Notes: generated from the sequence alone by a model not told the origin. A DNA stretch of 64,000 nt from Tunturiibacter gelidiferens (GCF_013410115.1 NZ_JACCCV010000003.1:1-64000), one strand, 5' to 3'; numbered from the stretch's first letter, positions 26,729 through 35,452 are shown. Made by a program: numbers and translations.

Positions 26729-26748
26729 AGGGAGGATGTTTCCTCCCT
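26729..26748 (+). terminator. Stem-loop downstream of HNH gene
   Basis: A perfect 8-bp inverted repeat, AGGGAGGA and TCCTCCCT, with a TGTT loop, 115 bases after the HNH stop. It lacks a U-tract, so intrinsic termination is uncertain. Confidence 0.3.
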
Positions 26749-27006
26749 GACTGCTGCCGGCGAAACACCTGCCGTCATCCGTCACCCACCTCTGCGGGCC
26801 TGTTCCTGCCCGCAACGCCAACCCTAAAAAGCAACAGCCAAATCCCCTAAGGGGAGTGAGTGTACCGGGACATGCGTTACGTTGTGGACCTGAGACATCC
26901 GTTACAAGCCCCTTGCGGTGGCGATGATTCGAGTTGGGGGGTACAACAAGACAAAAATCTCGTCGTCGAGGCCGTGGGAATGTGGGAATCCCGAAGGGAT
27001 TTCCAA

Positions 27007-27062
27007 AGAGTGTGGGAAGGGTGGGAAGCCGGCTTCATGGCTTTCCATGCTTTCCATACTCT
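27007..27062 (+). repeat. 24-bp-arm hairpin with G-U wobble pairs
   Basis: The left arm 27007-27030 and right arm 27039-27062 pair at 19 of 24 positions as Watson-Crick; four more are G-U in a plus-strand transcript, leaving one mismatch. The loop is 8 nt. The wobble bias suggests a structure kept at RNA level, or a dispersed palindromic element of the genome. Confidence 0.5.
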
Positions 27063-27374
27063 GTCATTTCCATGGCCTGCTTTTCGCGCCAAATGTTGGA
27101 TAAACCGATATGCCGCCACCCAGTGCAATGTGCCGCACTCGCCACGAGATGCTGATCGGTCTCATCACTTCTCATTGAGAGCATTGGCGATTTCACGAAA
27201 ATCGAGGAACCCCTAGCCGATATCACAGGTTCCTGGGGCGTTTTCGAGGACTGAATCCGCGAAGAAATGGCCGACGTGAACTCGAGGATAGGCACTTAAG
27301 GTAGCGTGTCTCCACTAATGTCAGCACTTTCGCCTGGTCGGGCGTAGCCGATTAGGGGCCATGATCTAATCCAT

Positions 27375-27393
27375 TGATAGGGAGTGCCTATCA
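27375..27393. promoter_or_regulatory. LysR-type operator upstream of its own gene
   Basis: Perfect inverted repeat TGATAGG-GAGTG-CCTATCA ending one base before the regulator start. The core GATAGG-N5-CCTATC is identical to the site at 28317-28335. The position suggests autorepression. Confidence 0.7.
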
Positions 27394-27394
27394 T

Positions 27395-28306
27395 ATGGAA
27401 TTAAGACATCTTCGCTATTTCAAAGCGGTTGTCCAGTGGAAGGGGTATCGGGAGGCTTCGCGGCACCTGTATATTACCCAGCCTTCCATCAGTGAGGCCG
27501 TATCCGATCTTGAAAGCGAGCTTGGTATCAAACTTTTTTCGCGGGACGGCCGCGTGGCTCGGCTTACTCCTGAGGGGCAGGTCTTCTATGAAGAAGCAAT
27601 TAAGACGCTCGCGCAGGCGGAGCGGTCCATTGCAACTGCCCAGCGCGCTGCCAAGGGAGAAATAGGCCGGCTTGGAATCGGCTTCATAGGATTTGTCAGC
27701 TACCCATTTCTCTCCGACTTGCTGCGCAAATACAAGGCGCGTCATCCGGGGGTCGCGCTACGTCTTGAAGAGAATGTGCCTAGCGGGCAGGACCTTGCAT
27801 TCGATCGCGGAGAGATCGACATTGGCTTCACGCGTCCACCTTCCGCCGATCGCAGTTCGTCCTATGAGTCGCGCCTGCTCTTCCGCGAACCGCTAGTCGT
27901 AGCGCTTCCCAAGACCCGCAAGGTCAAAGCAAAGCGCATTCGCATTGCGGATCTCGCAGGGGAGCGGATCGTCACCTTTCAACGTGCAAGCTCCCCGGAG
28001 GTCTACGACACGATTATCCGCGCCTGTAATGACAACGGCTTCTCGCCCCGCATGCACAATGAACTGAACAATATGCACTCGGTGCTTTCCACTGTCGAAG
28101 CCGAGGAAGGGGTAGCCATTGTCTCCGCATCGGCCCGCAACCTGCGCGCGGACAACGTCTCCTTCTACCGCCTGCAGCCCGACAATGTCCGCATTGACTT
28201 TGTCGCCATATGGCGCATGAAGGAACCTTCGATCGCCCTCAAATCGTTCCTCGAACTGCTCGACGAAGAAATGTCCGCGATCCGGCAGAAGACGCGTTTC
28301 CCGTAA
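27395..28306 (+). CDS. LysR-family transcriptional regulator
   Basis: 303 residues. The chosen ATG gives the family-typical start MELRHLRYFKAV. The winged helix-turn-helix spans about residues 5-62 (YREASRHLYITQPSISEAVSDLE). A periplasmic-binding-protein-like effector domain follows from about 90 to 295. The gene lies directly upstream of, and in the same direction as, the SDR-RidA-nitronate monooxygenase-AraC operon. GATAGG-N5-CCTATC palindromes sit before both its own start and that operon, so it most likely regulates both. The inducer is unknown; a nitroalkane, enamine or carbonyl substrate would fit the operon. Confidence 0.9.
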   Translation: MELRHLRYFKAVVQWKGYREASRHLYITQPSISEAVSDLESELGIKLFSRDGRVARLTPEGQVFYEEAIKTLAQAERSIATAQRAAKGEIGRLGIGFIGFVSYPFLSDLLRKYKARHPGVALRLEENVPSGQDLAFDRGEIDIGFTRPPSADRSSSYESRLLFREPLVVALPKTRKVKAKRIRIADLAGERIVTFQRASSPEVYDTIIRACNDNGFSPRMHNELNNMHSVLSTVEAEEGVAIVSASARNLRADNVSFYRLQPDNVRIDFVAIWRMKEPSIALKSFLELLDEEMSAIRQKTRFP

Positions 28307-28316
28307 TCCAAGCGAC

Positions 28317-28335
28317 CGATAGGTGATACCTATCG
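28317..28335. promoter_or_regulatory. Second LysR-type operator, upstream of SDR operon
   Basis: Perfect inverted repeat CGATAGGT-GAT-ACCTATCG, 80 bases before the SDR start, containing the same GATAGG-N5-CCTATC core as the site before lysR. A further half-site GATAGGAGG overlaps the SDR ribosome-binding site at 28401-28409. Confidence 0.7.
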
Positions 28336-28414
28336 ACTGATTGGAATATACGACGCATCTCTATCACCCATCGTGAATCTCTTATGGTGTAGTCATAGCC
28401 GATAGGAGGCTGAT

Positions 28415-29143
28415 ATGGGAAGCAAGCAGAAGACAGTCATTGTGACAGGAGCATCGCAAGGCATTGGGGCCGGTGTAGTGCAGGCGTTCCTCGATCGTGG
28501 CTACAACATCGTAGCCAACTCACGTAATATCACGAAGTCCGGTGCATTTACCGCGTCCGGCCAGCTCGTTCTGGTAGACGGCAATATCGGTGAAAGCGCC
28601 GTAGCCGCCAGGGTGGTAGAAACAGCGGTCAGCAAGTTTGGGTCGATTGACGCGCTGGTGAATAACGCTGGCATCTTCTTCGCCAAAGCCTTCACCGACT
28701 ACACGGCTGAGGACTTCAAGGCACTTTCAACTACAAACCTCGAAGGTTTCCTCTACGTGACGCAGGCGGCTGTGAAGCAGATACTTGCGCAAAAATCGGG
28801 TGGCAGTGTGGTCGGCATCACCAGCTCGCTGGTTGTGAACCCAATCGCTGGCGTCTCCGTTTCCGTTCCGATGATCACTAAGGGCGGTCTTGAAGCGGTT
28901 ACTCGGAGCCTGGCGACCGAGTATGCGAAGGAGCACATTCGTTTCAACACCGTGGCTCCTGGTGTCGTGGATACTCCCCTTCACAAGAACAATCCCAAAG
29001 ATTTTCTGAAGACGCTCTCACCGATGGGTACGATCTCAGATGTGAAGGATATTGTGGACGCAGTTGTCTATCTCACAGAGGCCCGTCATGTGACGGGGGA
29101 GGTGCTGCACGTGGACGGTGGTGCGCACTCAGGCAAATGGTGA
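28415..29143 (+). CDS. SDR-family oxidoreductase lacking the catalytic Tyr
   Basis: 242 residues with AGGAGG 5 bases before the ATG. The Rossmann NAD(P) motif TGASQGIG is at residues 11-18. NNAG and SS of the active-site region are present. The usual Tyr-x3-Lys is replaced by PMITK, so the catalytic Tyr is Pro while the Lys is kept. The C-terminal VAPGVVDTP and VTGEVLHVDGG are normal. It may use another proton donor, act on an atypical substrate or have lost activity. First gene of a tightly packed operon with RidA, nitronate monooxygenase and an AraC regulator; controlled by the adjacent LysR sites. Confidence 0.88.
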   Translation: MGSKQKTVIVTGASQGIGAGVVQAFLDRGYNIVANSRNITKSGAFTASGQLVLVDGNIGESAVAARVVETAVSKFGSIDALVNNAGIFFAKAFTDYTAEDFKALSTTNLEGFLYVTQAAVKQILAQKSGGSVVGITSSLVVNPIAGVSVSVPMITKGGLEAVTRSLATEYAKEHIRFNTVAPGVVDTPLHKNNPKDFLKTLSPMGTISDVKDIVDAVVYLTEARHVTGEVLHVDGGAHSGKW

Positions 29144-29625
29144 CCCCGAAGAGCACGAAGCCAGCGAGTGCGGAGCGCCGGCTTGCGGAGCTCGGTATTG
29201 AGCTGACGCCCGCGCCCATTCCGTTCGGCGCTTATGTTGAAAGTGTCCAGACGGGAAACCTGCTTTATCTCAGCGGCGTCCTCCCGGCGATCGGGCATGA
29301 ACCGAAGTTCGTAGGCCGACTGGGCAGAGAGTACAACGTCGAACAGGGACGCGAAGCCGCACGCATCGCGGCTCTGAACGTACTCTCCGCCGCGAGGAAC
29401 CACCTGGGCTCGCTCGATAAGGTGACCAAGGTTGTCAGGCTGGTGGCGTACATCGCAACCGAAGGGGACTTCGTCGCACAGCCGAAGGTGGCTGACGCTG
29501 CCTCGGAGTTATTGCGCGACGTCTTCGGGGAAGACAAGTTGCCGGTCCGGATGGTTCTCGGCGTTGCGAGCCTTCCACTCGGGGTGCCGGTCGTGTTGGA
29601 GGTCCTCTTCGAAGTTGAAGCTTGA
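29137..29625 (+). CDS. RidA/YjgF-family deaminase-like protein
   Basis: 162 residues, overlapping the SDR stop by 7 bases. Family features: P-x-P-FGAYVESVQTGNLLYLSGVLP near the N-terminus, EAARIAALNVLSAARNHLGSLDKV in the middle, and the PVRMVLGVASLPLGVPVVLEVLFEVEA end. RidA proteins hydrolyse reactive enamines and imines. The substrate-binding Arg is in the PVRMVLGV segment, where typical RidA has R-x2-x-x-x-LP. The context with nitronate monooxygenase and a dehydrogenase suggests clearance of reactive nitrogen-containing intermediates. Confidence 0.88.
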   Translation: MVTPKSTKPASAERRLAELGIELTPAPIPFGAYVESVQTGNLLYLSGVLPAIGHEPKFVGRLGREYNVEQGREAARIAALNVLSAARNHLGSLDKVTKVVRLVAYIATEGDFVAQPKVADAASELLRDVFGEDKLPVRMVLGVASLPLGVPVVLEVLFEVEA

Positions 29626-29667
29626 GGGGGTGGGAGCGCTAGCTCCCTCCCTTTTGTGCGAGGTGGC

Positions 29668-30765
29668 ATGATGGCGAAGGCATGGAATCAAACCCGCGTT
29701 TCAGAACTTCTGGGGATCGAATATCCGATCATCCAGGGACCGCTCGGCGGTCTTTCATCGCAGAGACTTACTTCCGCTGTATCGAACTTCGGAGGACTCG
29801 GATCGTTCGGCGCGCACGGTCTTGAACCAAACGCGATTGAAGATGTAATCGCCGAGATTCGTTCGCTGACGGCGAAGCCATTTGCGATGAACCTGTGGGT
29901 CTCGATGGAAGATGCGGAAGCCCACACGTCGGACGCTGTAACATTCCGCAAGGCTCTGTCGCACCTCTCGCCACACATCGAAGCGCTCGGCGGCACGCAA
30001 CCTGAATTTGCACCGTACAAGCCGATCCGGTTCGAGGATCAGGCGCGCGTGTTGCTCGATGCTAACGTTCCAGCCTTCTCGTTTATCTACGGTATTCCAC
30101 CAAAAGAGATATTAGATGAGGCGAGGAAGAGAGGGATCGTCACGCTCGGAACGGCAACGACGCCGGACGAAGCCATCGCTCTCGAGCAGGCTGGAGTCGA
30201 AGTGGTGGTTGCATCTGGCTTTGAAGCAGGCGGCCATCGGGGGTCCTTCTTAAGACCGGCCCAAGACTCACTGACAGGAACCTTCTCCCTTGTGCCGCAG
30301 GCGGTCGACGCGGTAAAAGTTCCAGTCGTGGCCGCTGGCGGAATCGCCGACGCTCGCGGCATCGCCGCAGCCTTCGCGCTTGGAGCGGAAGGCGTACAGA
30401 TGGGCACGGTCTTTCTCGCCTGCGAGGAGTCCGGCGCACACCCCCTGCATCGCCAGGCTATTCTCAGCGGCCGTGCCGGACGGACCGCACTGACTCAAGG
30501 CTTTACCGGCAGACTCGCACGAGGCATAGACAACGAACTACTTCAAATGCTGAATAAACCCGGCACCGGGATACTGCCATATCCAGTGCAGAGAGGCCTT
30601 ATGCGTAGCCTGGCACTCCCCGCGCAAAAGGCTGGCAGATCTGACCTGCTCGCACTCTGGGCCGGACAGAGTGCCAACCTGGCGCGTTGCCCGGGAATCC
30701 AGCAACTTTTGCAGTCTCTGGTGGAAGGCACAGCGGAACGGCTGAATCATGGAGCAAAAGAATGA
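29668..30765 (+). CDS. Nitronate monooxygenase (2-nitropropane dioxygenase family)
   Basis: About 365 residues from ATG 29668, preceded by GAGGTGG. TIM-barrel FMN enzyme features: YPIIQGPLGGLSSQRLTSAVSNFGGLGSFG at the N-terminus, VVVASGFEAGGHRGSF (FMN and catalytic region with His), VPVVAAGGIADARGIAAAFALGAEGVQMGT (phosphate-binding Gly loop). Oxidises alkyl nitronates to carbonyl compounds and nitrite. It may also cover related flavin oxidoreductases. Its stop overlaps the AraC start as ATGA. Confidence 0.88.
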   Translation: MMAKAWNQTRVSELLGIEYPIIQGPLGGLSSQRLTSAVSNFGGLGSFGAHGLEPNAIEDVIAEIRSLTAKPFAMNLWVSMEDAEAHTSDAVTFRKALSHLSPHIEALGGTQPEFAPYKPIRFEDQARVLLDANVPAFSFIYGIPPKEILDEARKRGIVTLGTATTPDEAIALEQAGVEVVVASGFEAGGHRGSFLRPAQDSLTGTFSLVPQAVDAVKVPVVAAGGIADARGIAAAFALGAEGVQMGTVFLACEESGAHPLHRQAILSGRAGRTALTQGFTGRLARGIDNELLQMLNKPGTGILPYPVQRGLMRSLALPAQKAGRSDLLALWAGQSANLARCPGIQQLLQSLVEGTAERLNHGAKE

Positions 30766-31601
30766 GAGTTGAACTCGTTACACCCGACCCTGACACAGAG
30801 CCGCGTCATTGGGTGCGGCACGATCAGGCTTTCGCAATGATGTTGGGACCCGGCTCAATTGAGTGGGGCTCAAAGCGTTCGGCGTTGGAAAAGTTCGGCT
30901 ACGCGGCGGGCGACTTGGCACTGTGCCATCGTCACGAGGGAGAGTGGGTTGGACTCATGAACGTGCGGCATCTGCAGCTCGGTATTTCCGATGCGGCCCT
31001 GATGGCCAGCTCTGACGGAGCTTACGGCGAGGTAGAACTGCACCCTTCACGTAAGTTTACGGACCCACGTCTGAGTGCGCTGGTTGCGGCTGCTCGTGCG
31101 GAGATGGTTGCTGGCTTTCCTAGCGGGCGGCTGTTTATGGATTCAGTCGAACAGGCGATGGCCGTAACCCTGGTCGAGGGTCATGCAGTGAGGCACCGTC
31201 CTGTGCAAATATACCGAGGCGGACTAGGCTCAGCGCGCTTGCGAAGGATTAAAGAGTTGGTCCATGCGAAGATGGGAGACGACTTGAGTCTCGACGAGAT
31301 GGCGCAATCGATAGGATTGAGCACGGCCCATTTCGCGCGGATGTTTCGCAAGTCAACTGGCGAGACCCCACACCAATTTGTTCTGCGCCAAAGGGTCGAG
31401 CGCGCTAAAGCGATGTTGCGTGTTCCCGATGCGCGGGTATTGGACGTGGCAGTGGCCTGTGGCTTCACAACTCAGCAGCACTTTGCGCAAGTCTTTCGTG
31501 ATGTCTGTGGAGTTAGTCCAACTCAGTATCGCCAGGATTTTCTGGACTCCGAAGTGATTTGCGCTTCGGAAACCCATCCCGAAGATATGCTGCGCCTGTG
31601 A
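30762..31601 (+). CDS. AraC-family transcriptional regulator
   Basis: 279 residues from ATG at 30762, overlapping the nitronate monooxygenase stop. The C-terminal 100 residues hold the two helix-turn-helix units of the family (LSLDEMAQSIGLSTAHFARMFRKSTGETPHQFV and LDVAVACGFTTQQHFAQVFRDVCGVSPTQYR). The N-terminal domain is unassigned. It ends the LysR-controlled operon, so it probably adds a second level of control, either on this operon or on the genes downstream. Its DNA site is not identifiable here. Confidence 0.88.
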   Translation: MRVELVTPDPDTEPRHWVRHDQAFAMMLGPGSIEWGSKRSALEKFGYAAGDLALCHRHEGEWVGLMNVRHLQLGISDAALMASSDGAYGEVELHPSRKFTDPRLSALVAAARAEMVAGFPSGRLFMDSVEQAMAVTLVEGHAVRHRPVQIYRGGLGSARLRRIKELVHAKMGDDLSLDEMAQSIGLSTAHFARMFRKSTGETPHQFVLRQRVERAKAMLRVPDARVLDVAVACGFTTQQHFAQVFRDVCGVSPTQYRQDFLDSEVICASETHPEDMLRL

Positions 31602-31967
31602 TTTGTGGTTCGCAGCCACAACGTCACCCTCACGTGTTGCCTTTCACTTCGTTGTTAACGTCGCAGCTCTGTCCGGAATTTATAATTCATCGCTCCTTGC
31701 ATCCGCCTCGCACTGTGTCCTCCGTCAACAATTCTGACTGGGCGCCCCGCCGCTCGTTCGAAGTCTCGTCGTCGTTCACTCAAGACAGCCTCCAATCCTA
31801 GTTGTAAGTCGTTGGAGTTCTGTCTCTGGAAGCATGAATTTAGCAGGATTCCGACCATCCGAGCAGAAACCCGCCCAACTTCGTATGCGATGTGCAGTTT
31901 ACTCACAGTTGTGAGCAGAGGTCGGCTCCAATCGGTCGAGAATAACTCAACACAGGAGGGTAACTCA
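31602..31967. promoter_or_regulatory. Control region of ABM monooxygenase gene with duplicated element
   Basis: 366 bases without a gene. Positions 31841-31911 match 35318-35388 (upstream of ohr) at 60 of 71 bases with no gap. Within it, CTCACA-GT-TGTGAG forms a perfect small palindrome in this copy only. The element ends 56 bases before the ABM start, and 64 before the ohr start in the other copy, so it is likely a shared promoter/operator. Confidence 0.6.
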
Positions 31968-32273
31968 ATGGAAGCAATCGGATTGTTAGTCACGCTCGAA
32001 GCGCGCTCAGGCAAGGAGGCTGATGCCGAGGCATTTCTAAAGTCAGCTCAGCCACTCGCGCTCTATGAAAAAGCCACCTTGAAATGGTATGCGATCAAGA
32101 TCGGGCCGGGAAAGTTCGGCATCTTCGACACCTTTGCAAATGAAGCGGGCCGCAATGCCCACCTGACTGGTGAGATCGCGAAGGCGTTGGGGGCGCGCGC
32201 CAACGAATTGTTCGCGAGTCCCCCGCAGGTCGAAAAAGTGGAAATCCTTACAAGCACACCTTTGAAGAACTAG
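31968..32273 (+). CDS. ABM-domain (putative quinol) monooxygenase
   Basis: 101 residues with AGGAGGG before the ATG. The sequence fits the dimeric alpha/beta ABM fold: GLLVTLEARSGKEADAEAFLKSAQPLALYEKATLKWYAIKIGPGKFGIFDTFANEAGRNAHLTGEIAKAL. The F-DTF and H motifs are family typical. Such proteins oxidise quinols or small aromatics without cofactor, or degrade haem in related families. Expression probably responds to the same signal as ohr, given the duplicated upstream element. Confidence 0.8.
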   Translation: MEAIGLLVTLEARSGKEADAEAFLKSAQPLALYEKATLKWYAIKIGPGKFGIFDTFANEAGRNAHLTGEIAKALGARANELFASPPQVEKVEILTSTPLKN

Positions 32274-32479
32274 GTGGGAGCAATTTGAAGCGCAAGTCCG
32301 TTTGATTACGGTATTCGTGCCTGCCACGTAAAAGACCTGGACGAATCGTTCTTGGCCTCTGCGTGATTTCACTGAAAACCCCACGAATTCGAGGGGCGAA
32401 CGCTGCGAGACTCAACAACGTCAAACCACCGGCCAGGATCAACTGATGCATCATTGCCGGCACAACAAGGAGATATGAA

Positions 32480-33232
32480 ATGTCATGCATCACGGTTGGC
32501 AATGAAAAGCTGGGCAGCGTCACGCTCCCCTCCGACGCACACGGACACTCTGGGTCAATGAGTGTCAAAACCATGAATCAACATCCGCTACGCTATCTCG
32601 TCTATGCCACTTTACTGGCCGCGGTGGCAACGCCAAACACAGTCCGGGCCCAGGCGGCAGCCGCCGCTCCGATCTCGGGTGTGATCGGAAAACTCCAGTC
32701 ATTTACGGGCAATTCGCTCGATGTGATGACGAGTTCAGGCGCTGTCCACCTCGGTGTCAAGCAGCCGCTCACAACCTACAAACAGATACCGTCCGATTTG
32801 AGTCATGTCACGGCGGCGTCTTATATCGGCGTTGCATCGGTCGACCAACCAAACGGAACGAAACTGGCGAAGCAGATATTCATATTCCCCGCGGAGTTGA
32901 GCGGCGCTGCGGAAGGTAGCGTTCTCACAGACCCTCCAGGTGCAACCACTCACAGCAGGATGACCAACGGCTCAGTCTCCAGCCCTTCCGAATCGCACTC
33001 CCGTATGACGAACGGAACGGTCCAGAAAGGCAGCGGCACCACGCTTGTGGTTCGCTATCAGGAGGGCTCCCAAACGATCTCCGTACCGCCTGGTGTCACA
33101 GTCACAGAAGTCGCGCCTCAAAAGGTCACATTGGGTGCAGGGGATACCGTCTACGCGGCGACCCAGAAGCTCCCGGACGGAAAACTTGTGACGGACAAGA
33201 TCTTTGTCTTCGTTCCAGCGGCGTCCCACTAG
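32480..33232 (+). CDS. Exported OB-fold-like hypothetical protein
   Basis: 250 residues from the ATG behind AAGGAG; an internal ATG at 32573 gives a cleaner signal peptide (YLVYATLLAAVATPNTVRAQA, probable cleavage after RAQA). The mature part has two similar beta-rich halves (VIGKLQSFTGNSLDVMTSSGAVHLGV and GTTLVVRYQEGSQTISVPPGVTVTEVAP), like DUF5666-type OB folds, joined by two SRMTNG repeats. It lies directly upstream of the membrane cytochrome b/molybdopterin gene and is probably its periplasmic partner. No catalytic residues recognised. Confidence 0.7.
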   Translation: MSCITVGNEKLGSVTLPSDAHGHSGSMSVKTMNQHPLRYLVYATLLAAVATPNTVRAQAAAAAPISGVIGKLQSFTGNSLDVMTSSGAVHLGVKQPLTTYKQIPSDLSHVTAASYIGVASVDQPNGTKLAKQIFIFPAELSGAAEGSVLTDPPGATTHSRMTNGSVSSPSESHSRMTNGTVQKGSGTTLVVRYQEGSQTISVPPGVTVTEVAPQKVTLGAGDTVYAATQKLPDGKLVTDKIFVFVPAASH

Positions 33233-33256
33233 ACCATGCAGTTGGGGTGTCAGCCC

Positions 33257-35179
33257 ATGAGTCCATCAATACCTCCTCATCTTGAACCAAACTCGACGAA
33301 CACGTTACTGGTCCAGCCAGGCGTGCTCGTGGTTAAACGACACCATATCCTAGTCCGCTGCAGTCACTGGTTGAACGTGCTGCTCCTTCTTGGTCTTATT
33401 CTGAGCGGCATCTCAATTTACTGGGCTTCGCCGATTTATCAACACAAGCCCGAACCGGTTACGGGAAACTTTGATGTCGCCGCCGATATTGGAATCTGGA
33501 TGTGCCGTCATGTGCCCGGTTTGCACCATTACGCCAGTCCGCCCGACTGGATTTACAACCACGTGAGTCTAGGGCCGGGCATGTTAGCGCCGGCACTGCG
33601 GCTGCATTGGTTGTGCGCGTACTTATTCATGTTGAACGGCATGGTGTATGTTGCGGGGCTGGTCATGGGTGGAGGCTGGCGCTCATTGGTGCCTCGTCGG
33701 ACGGATCTGGTTGACGCGCTCAGGATGCTTCGGTATTACCTCGGCGTTCCCTTCGCTAAACTAACCCGCCGCCAATGGCCACATCCAGAGTTCAGCACAA
33801 AGTACAACCCACTCCAACGCGCAGCATATTTCTCTGTCCCAGTTGCCGGATTTCTTTCGGTCGCCACAGGATGGGCGATTCATAAACCGATGCAGCTCCA
33901 TTGGCTGGCTGCGCTCTTTGGAGGCTTCGACGCGGCGCGTGTATGGCATTTCTGGCTCATGTGGCTCTTCATTTTCTTTGTTGTGCCGCATGTGATTCTG
34001 GTCTTCGCCGACAGGTGGGATACGCTGCGCAGCATGATCGTAGGTTGGTCAACACGAGTAGACCGGTCGGGGACCATCAAAATGAACAATGAAGAAAAAG
34101 GCAATTCAGCAGAACCGAAGGATCTTCCTTCGACGGGTAAGGGATCGGAGCAAGACGTAGCAGAGTTGCCAGCGGCGGACCCTGAAGATACGAATCCTTC
34201 CGTTCCAACGGCCATTGAGACTCAAACGACCGTTAAGGCGACTAGTCCACAGGTGGATACGGATGAAACACCGTCATTATCAGCGAACCAGGTGCCGCAA
34301 ACTGACCCAGTGGCTGTACCTGCCGCGGCGGAACCTGTTGACGTTAAGGAGCACCAAAGCCTCTTTGGAGAGCGACCTCTCCCTATAGTTGAGATGGCTC
34401 CCCGCATTCTGCGCTATCGAACCCGGCGCGACGTTTTGCTGTTTGGAGCGGGCGCTATGGCAGCAGCTGCAAGTGCCAGATTCTTTCTGCCGCCAGCTAC
34501 GCTCAGCCACCCGGGCGTGCGCGGAGATATGAGTATTGCTGGGAAGGAGTGGTTGCTGAACAAAGCGATTCGTGTCGACGATGACGTGGCAGAAACGCTC
34601 TACTCGGCGAACCGTATGGTGCCCATCTACACTAAATCTCAGATTACCCCGATCAAGAACAACTACAACGGCGCGACGCCAGATCCGGCGTATATTCCGG
34701 GGTGGCGTCTAACTCTCGATGGGCTGTCCTCCGGCCTGATCGTTTCTCTCGACATCCGCGCTCTTCTCGTACACCACCAGATCCATGACCAGATTACTCG
34801 CCTCGTGTGTGTGGAGGGTTGGAGCGCAATCGCATGGTGGTCCGGGTTGAGATTCGATGATCTCTTGCATGCTTATCCGCCGGTATCCCAGGCAAAATGG
34901 GCCCACATCGAATCGTCCGTCAATCTCGACACAAACGGGAATCCGGATCCATATTTCGTTTCGATTGACCTGCTGACAGCGCAGCATCCGCAGACTCTAC
35001 TGGCGACTCACCTGAACGGAAAGCCTCTCACGGTGGAGCACGGGACTCCGCTGCGACTGCTTGCACCTGTGAAACTAGGCCTGAAGAACATCAAGGCGAT
35101 TACACGAATTACCTATACCAAAGACGAACCACCAGACTATTGGGCAAAGCGCGGATATTCACGCTATGACGGAATTTGA
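33257..35179 (+). CDS. Cytochrome b561-like domain fused to molybdopterin (SUOX-fold) oxidoreductase
   Basis: 640 residues from ATG 33257 behind GGGGTG. Residues about 30-265 form a four-helix membrane cytochrome b561/FdnI-like domain (starting helix RCSHWLNVLLLLGLILSG; later helices HWLCAYLFMLNGMVYVAGLV and FWLMWLFIFFVVPHVILV) with several His ligands. A Pro/Thr/Glu-rich linker of about 90 residues leads to a twin-arginine-like segment (RTRRDVLLFGAG). The C-terminal 220 residues are a sulfite-oxidase-fold domain with LVCVEGWSAIAWW carrying the putative Mo-ligand Cys. It is a natural fusion of a YedY-like catalytic part and its membrane haem partner, probably for periplasmic methionine-sulfoxide repair or a related oxidoreduction. 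Confidence 0.82.
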   Translation: MSPSIPPHLEPNSTNTLLVQPGVLVVKRHHILVRCSHWLNVLLLLGLILSGISIYWASPIYQHKPEPVTGNFDVAADIGIWMCRHVPGLHHYASPPDWIYNHVSLGPGMLAPALRLHWLCAYLFMLNGMVYVAGLVMGGGWRSLVPRRTDLVDALRMLRYYLGVPFAKLTRRQWPHPEFSTKYNPLQRAAYFSVPVAGFLSVATGWAIHKPMQLHWLAALFGGFDAARVWHFWLMWLFIFFVVPHVILVFADRWDTLRSMIVGWSTRVDRSGTIKMNNEEKGNSAEPKDLPSTGKGSEQDVAELPAADPEDTNPSVPTAIETQTTVKATSPQVDTDETPSLSANQVPQTDPVAVPAAAEPVDVKEHQSLFGERPLPIVEMAPRILRYRTRRDVLLFGAGAMAAAASARFFLPPATLSHPGVRGDMSIAGKEWLLNKAIRVDDDVAETLYSANRMVPIYTKSQITPIKNNYNGATPDPAYIPGWRLTLDGLSSGLIVSLDIRALLVHHQIHDQITRLVCVEGWSAIAWWSGLRFDDLLHAYPPVSQAKWAHIESSVNLDTNGNPDPYFVSIDLLTAQHPQTLLATHLNGKPLTVEHGTPLRLLAPVKLGLKNIKAITRITYTKDEPPDYWAKRGYSRYDGI

Positions 35180-35452
35180 ATCTGCTGCCCCGAGAGTGCC
35201 AGATTCTGAGGGAATGAATGGAGGGTTGAAAGGCAACTCTTGCCGACAACCGCTCGGAAAGGTGGCGTGCTGTTGCACGTGAACTACATTGGGCGCTATC
35301 CACAGGTGGCTTGAATGTAGCAAGATTCCGACCATCCAAGCAAAAATCTGCACAACTCCTTATGCGATATGCAATTTACTCAGAGTTGCGCGTATGAAAC
35401 TTTCATTCACTACACCTTGCCGGTTTTGACCGGCGCCACGGAGAAAACAAGG
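35180..35452. promoter_or_regulatory. Control region of ohr with duplicated element
   Basis: Contains the second copy (35318-35388) of the 71-bp element also found at 31841-31911 upstream of the ABM gene. No other gene or RNA is seen. Confidence 0.55.

Larger units (their letters stand above)
26615..27374. other. Long intergenic region with hairpins
   Basis: About 760 bases without a convincing gene. It holds a stem AGGGAGGA/TCCTCCCT at 26729-26748 (possible terminator for the ParB-HNH pair, no T-run) and a larger 24-bp-arm hairpin at 27007-27062. Open frames on both strands are low-complexity translations of that GGGAAG-rich hairpin and are not called. Confidence 0.5.

Noticed and set aside
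26860..27295. Several short open frames on both strands
   Set aside because: They are translations of the GGGAAG-rich hairpin region, overlap one another and lack ribosome-binding sites.
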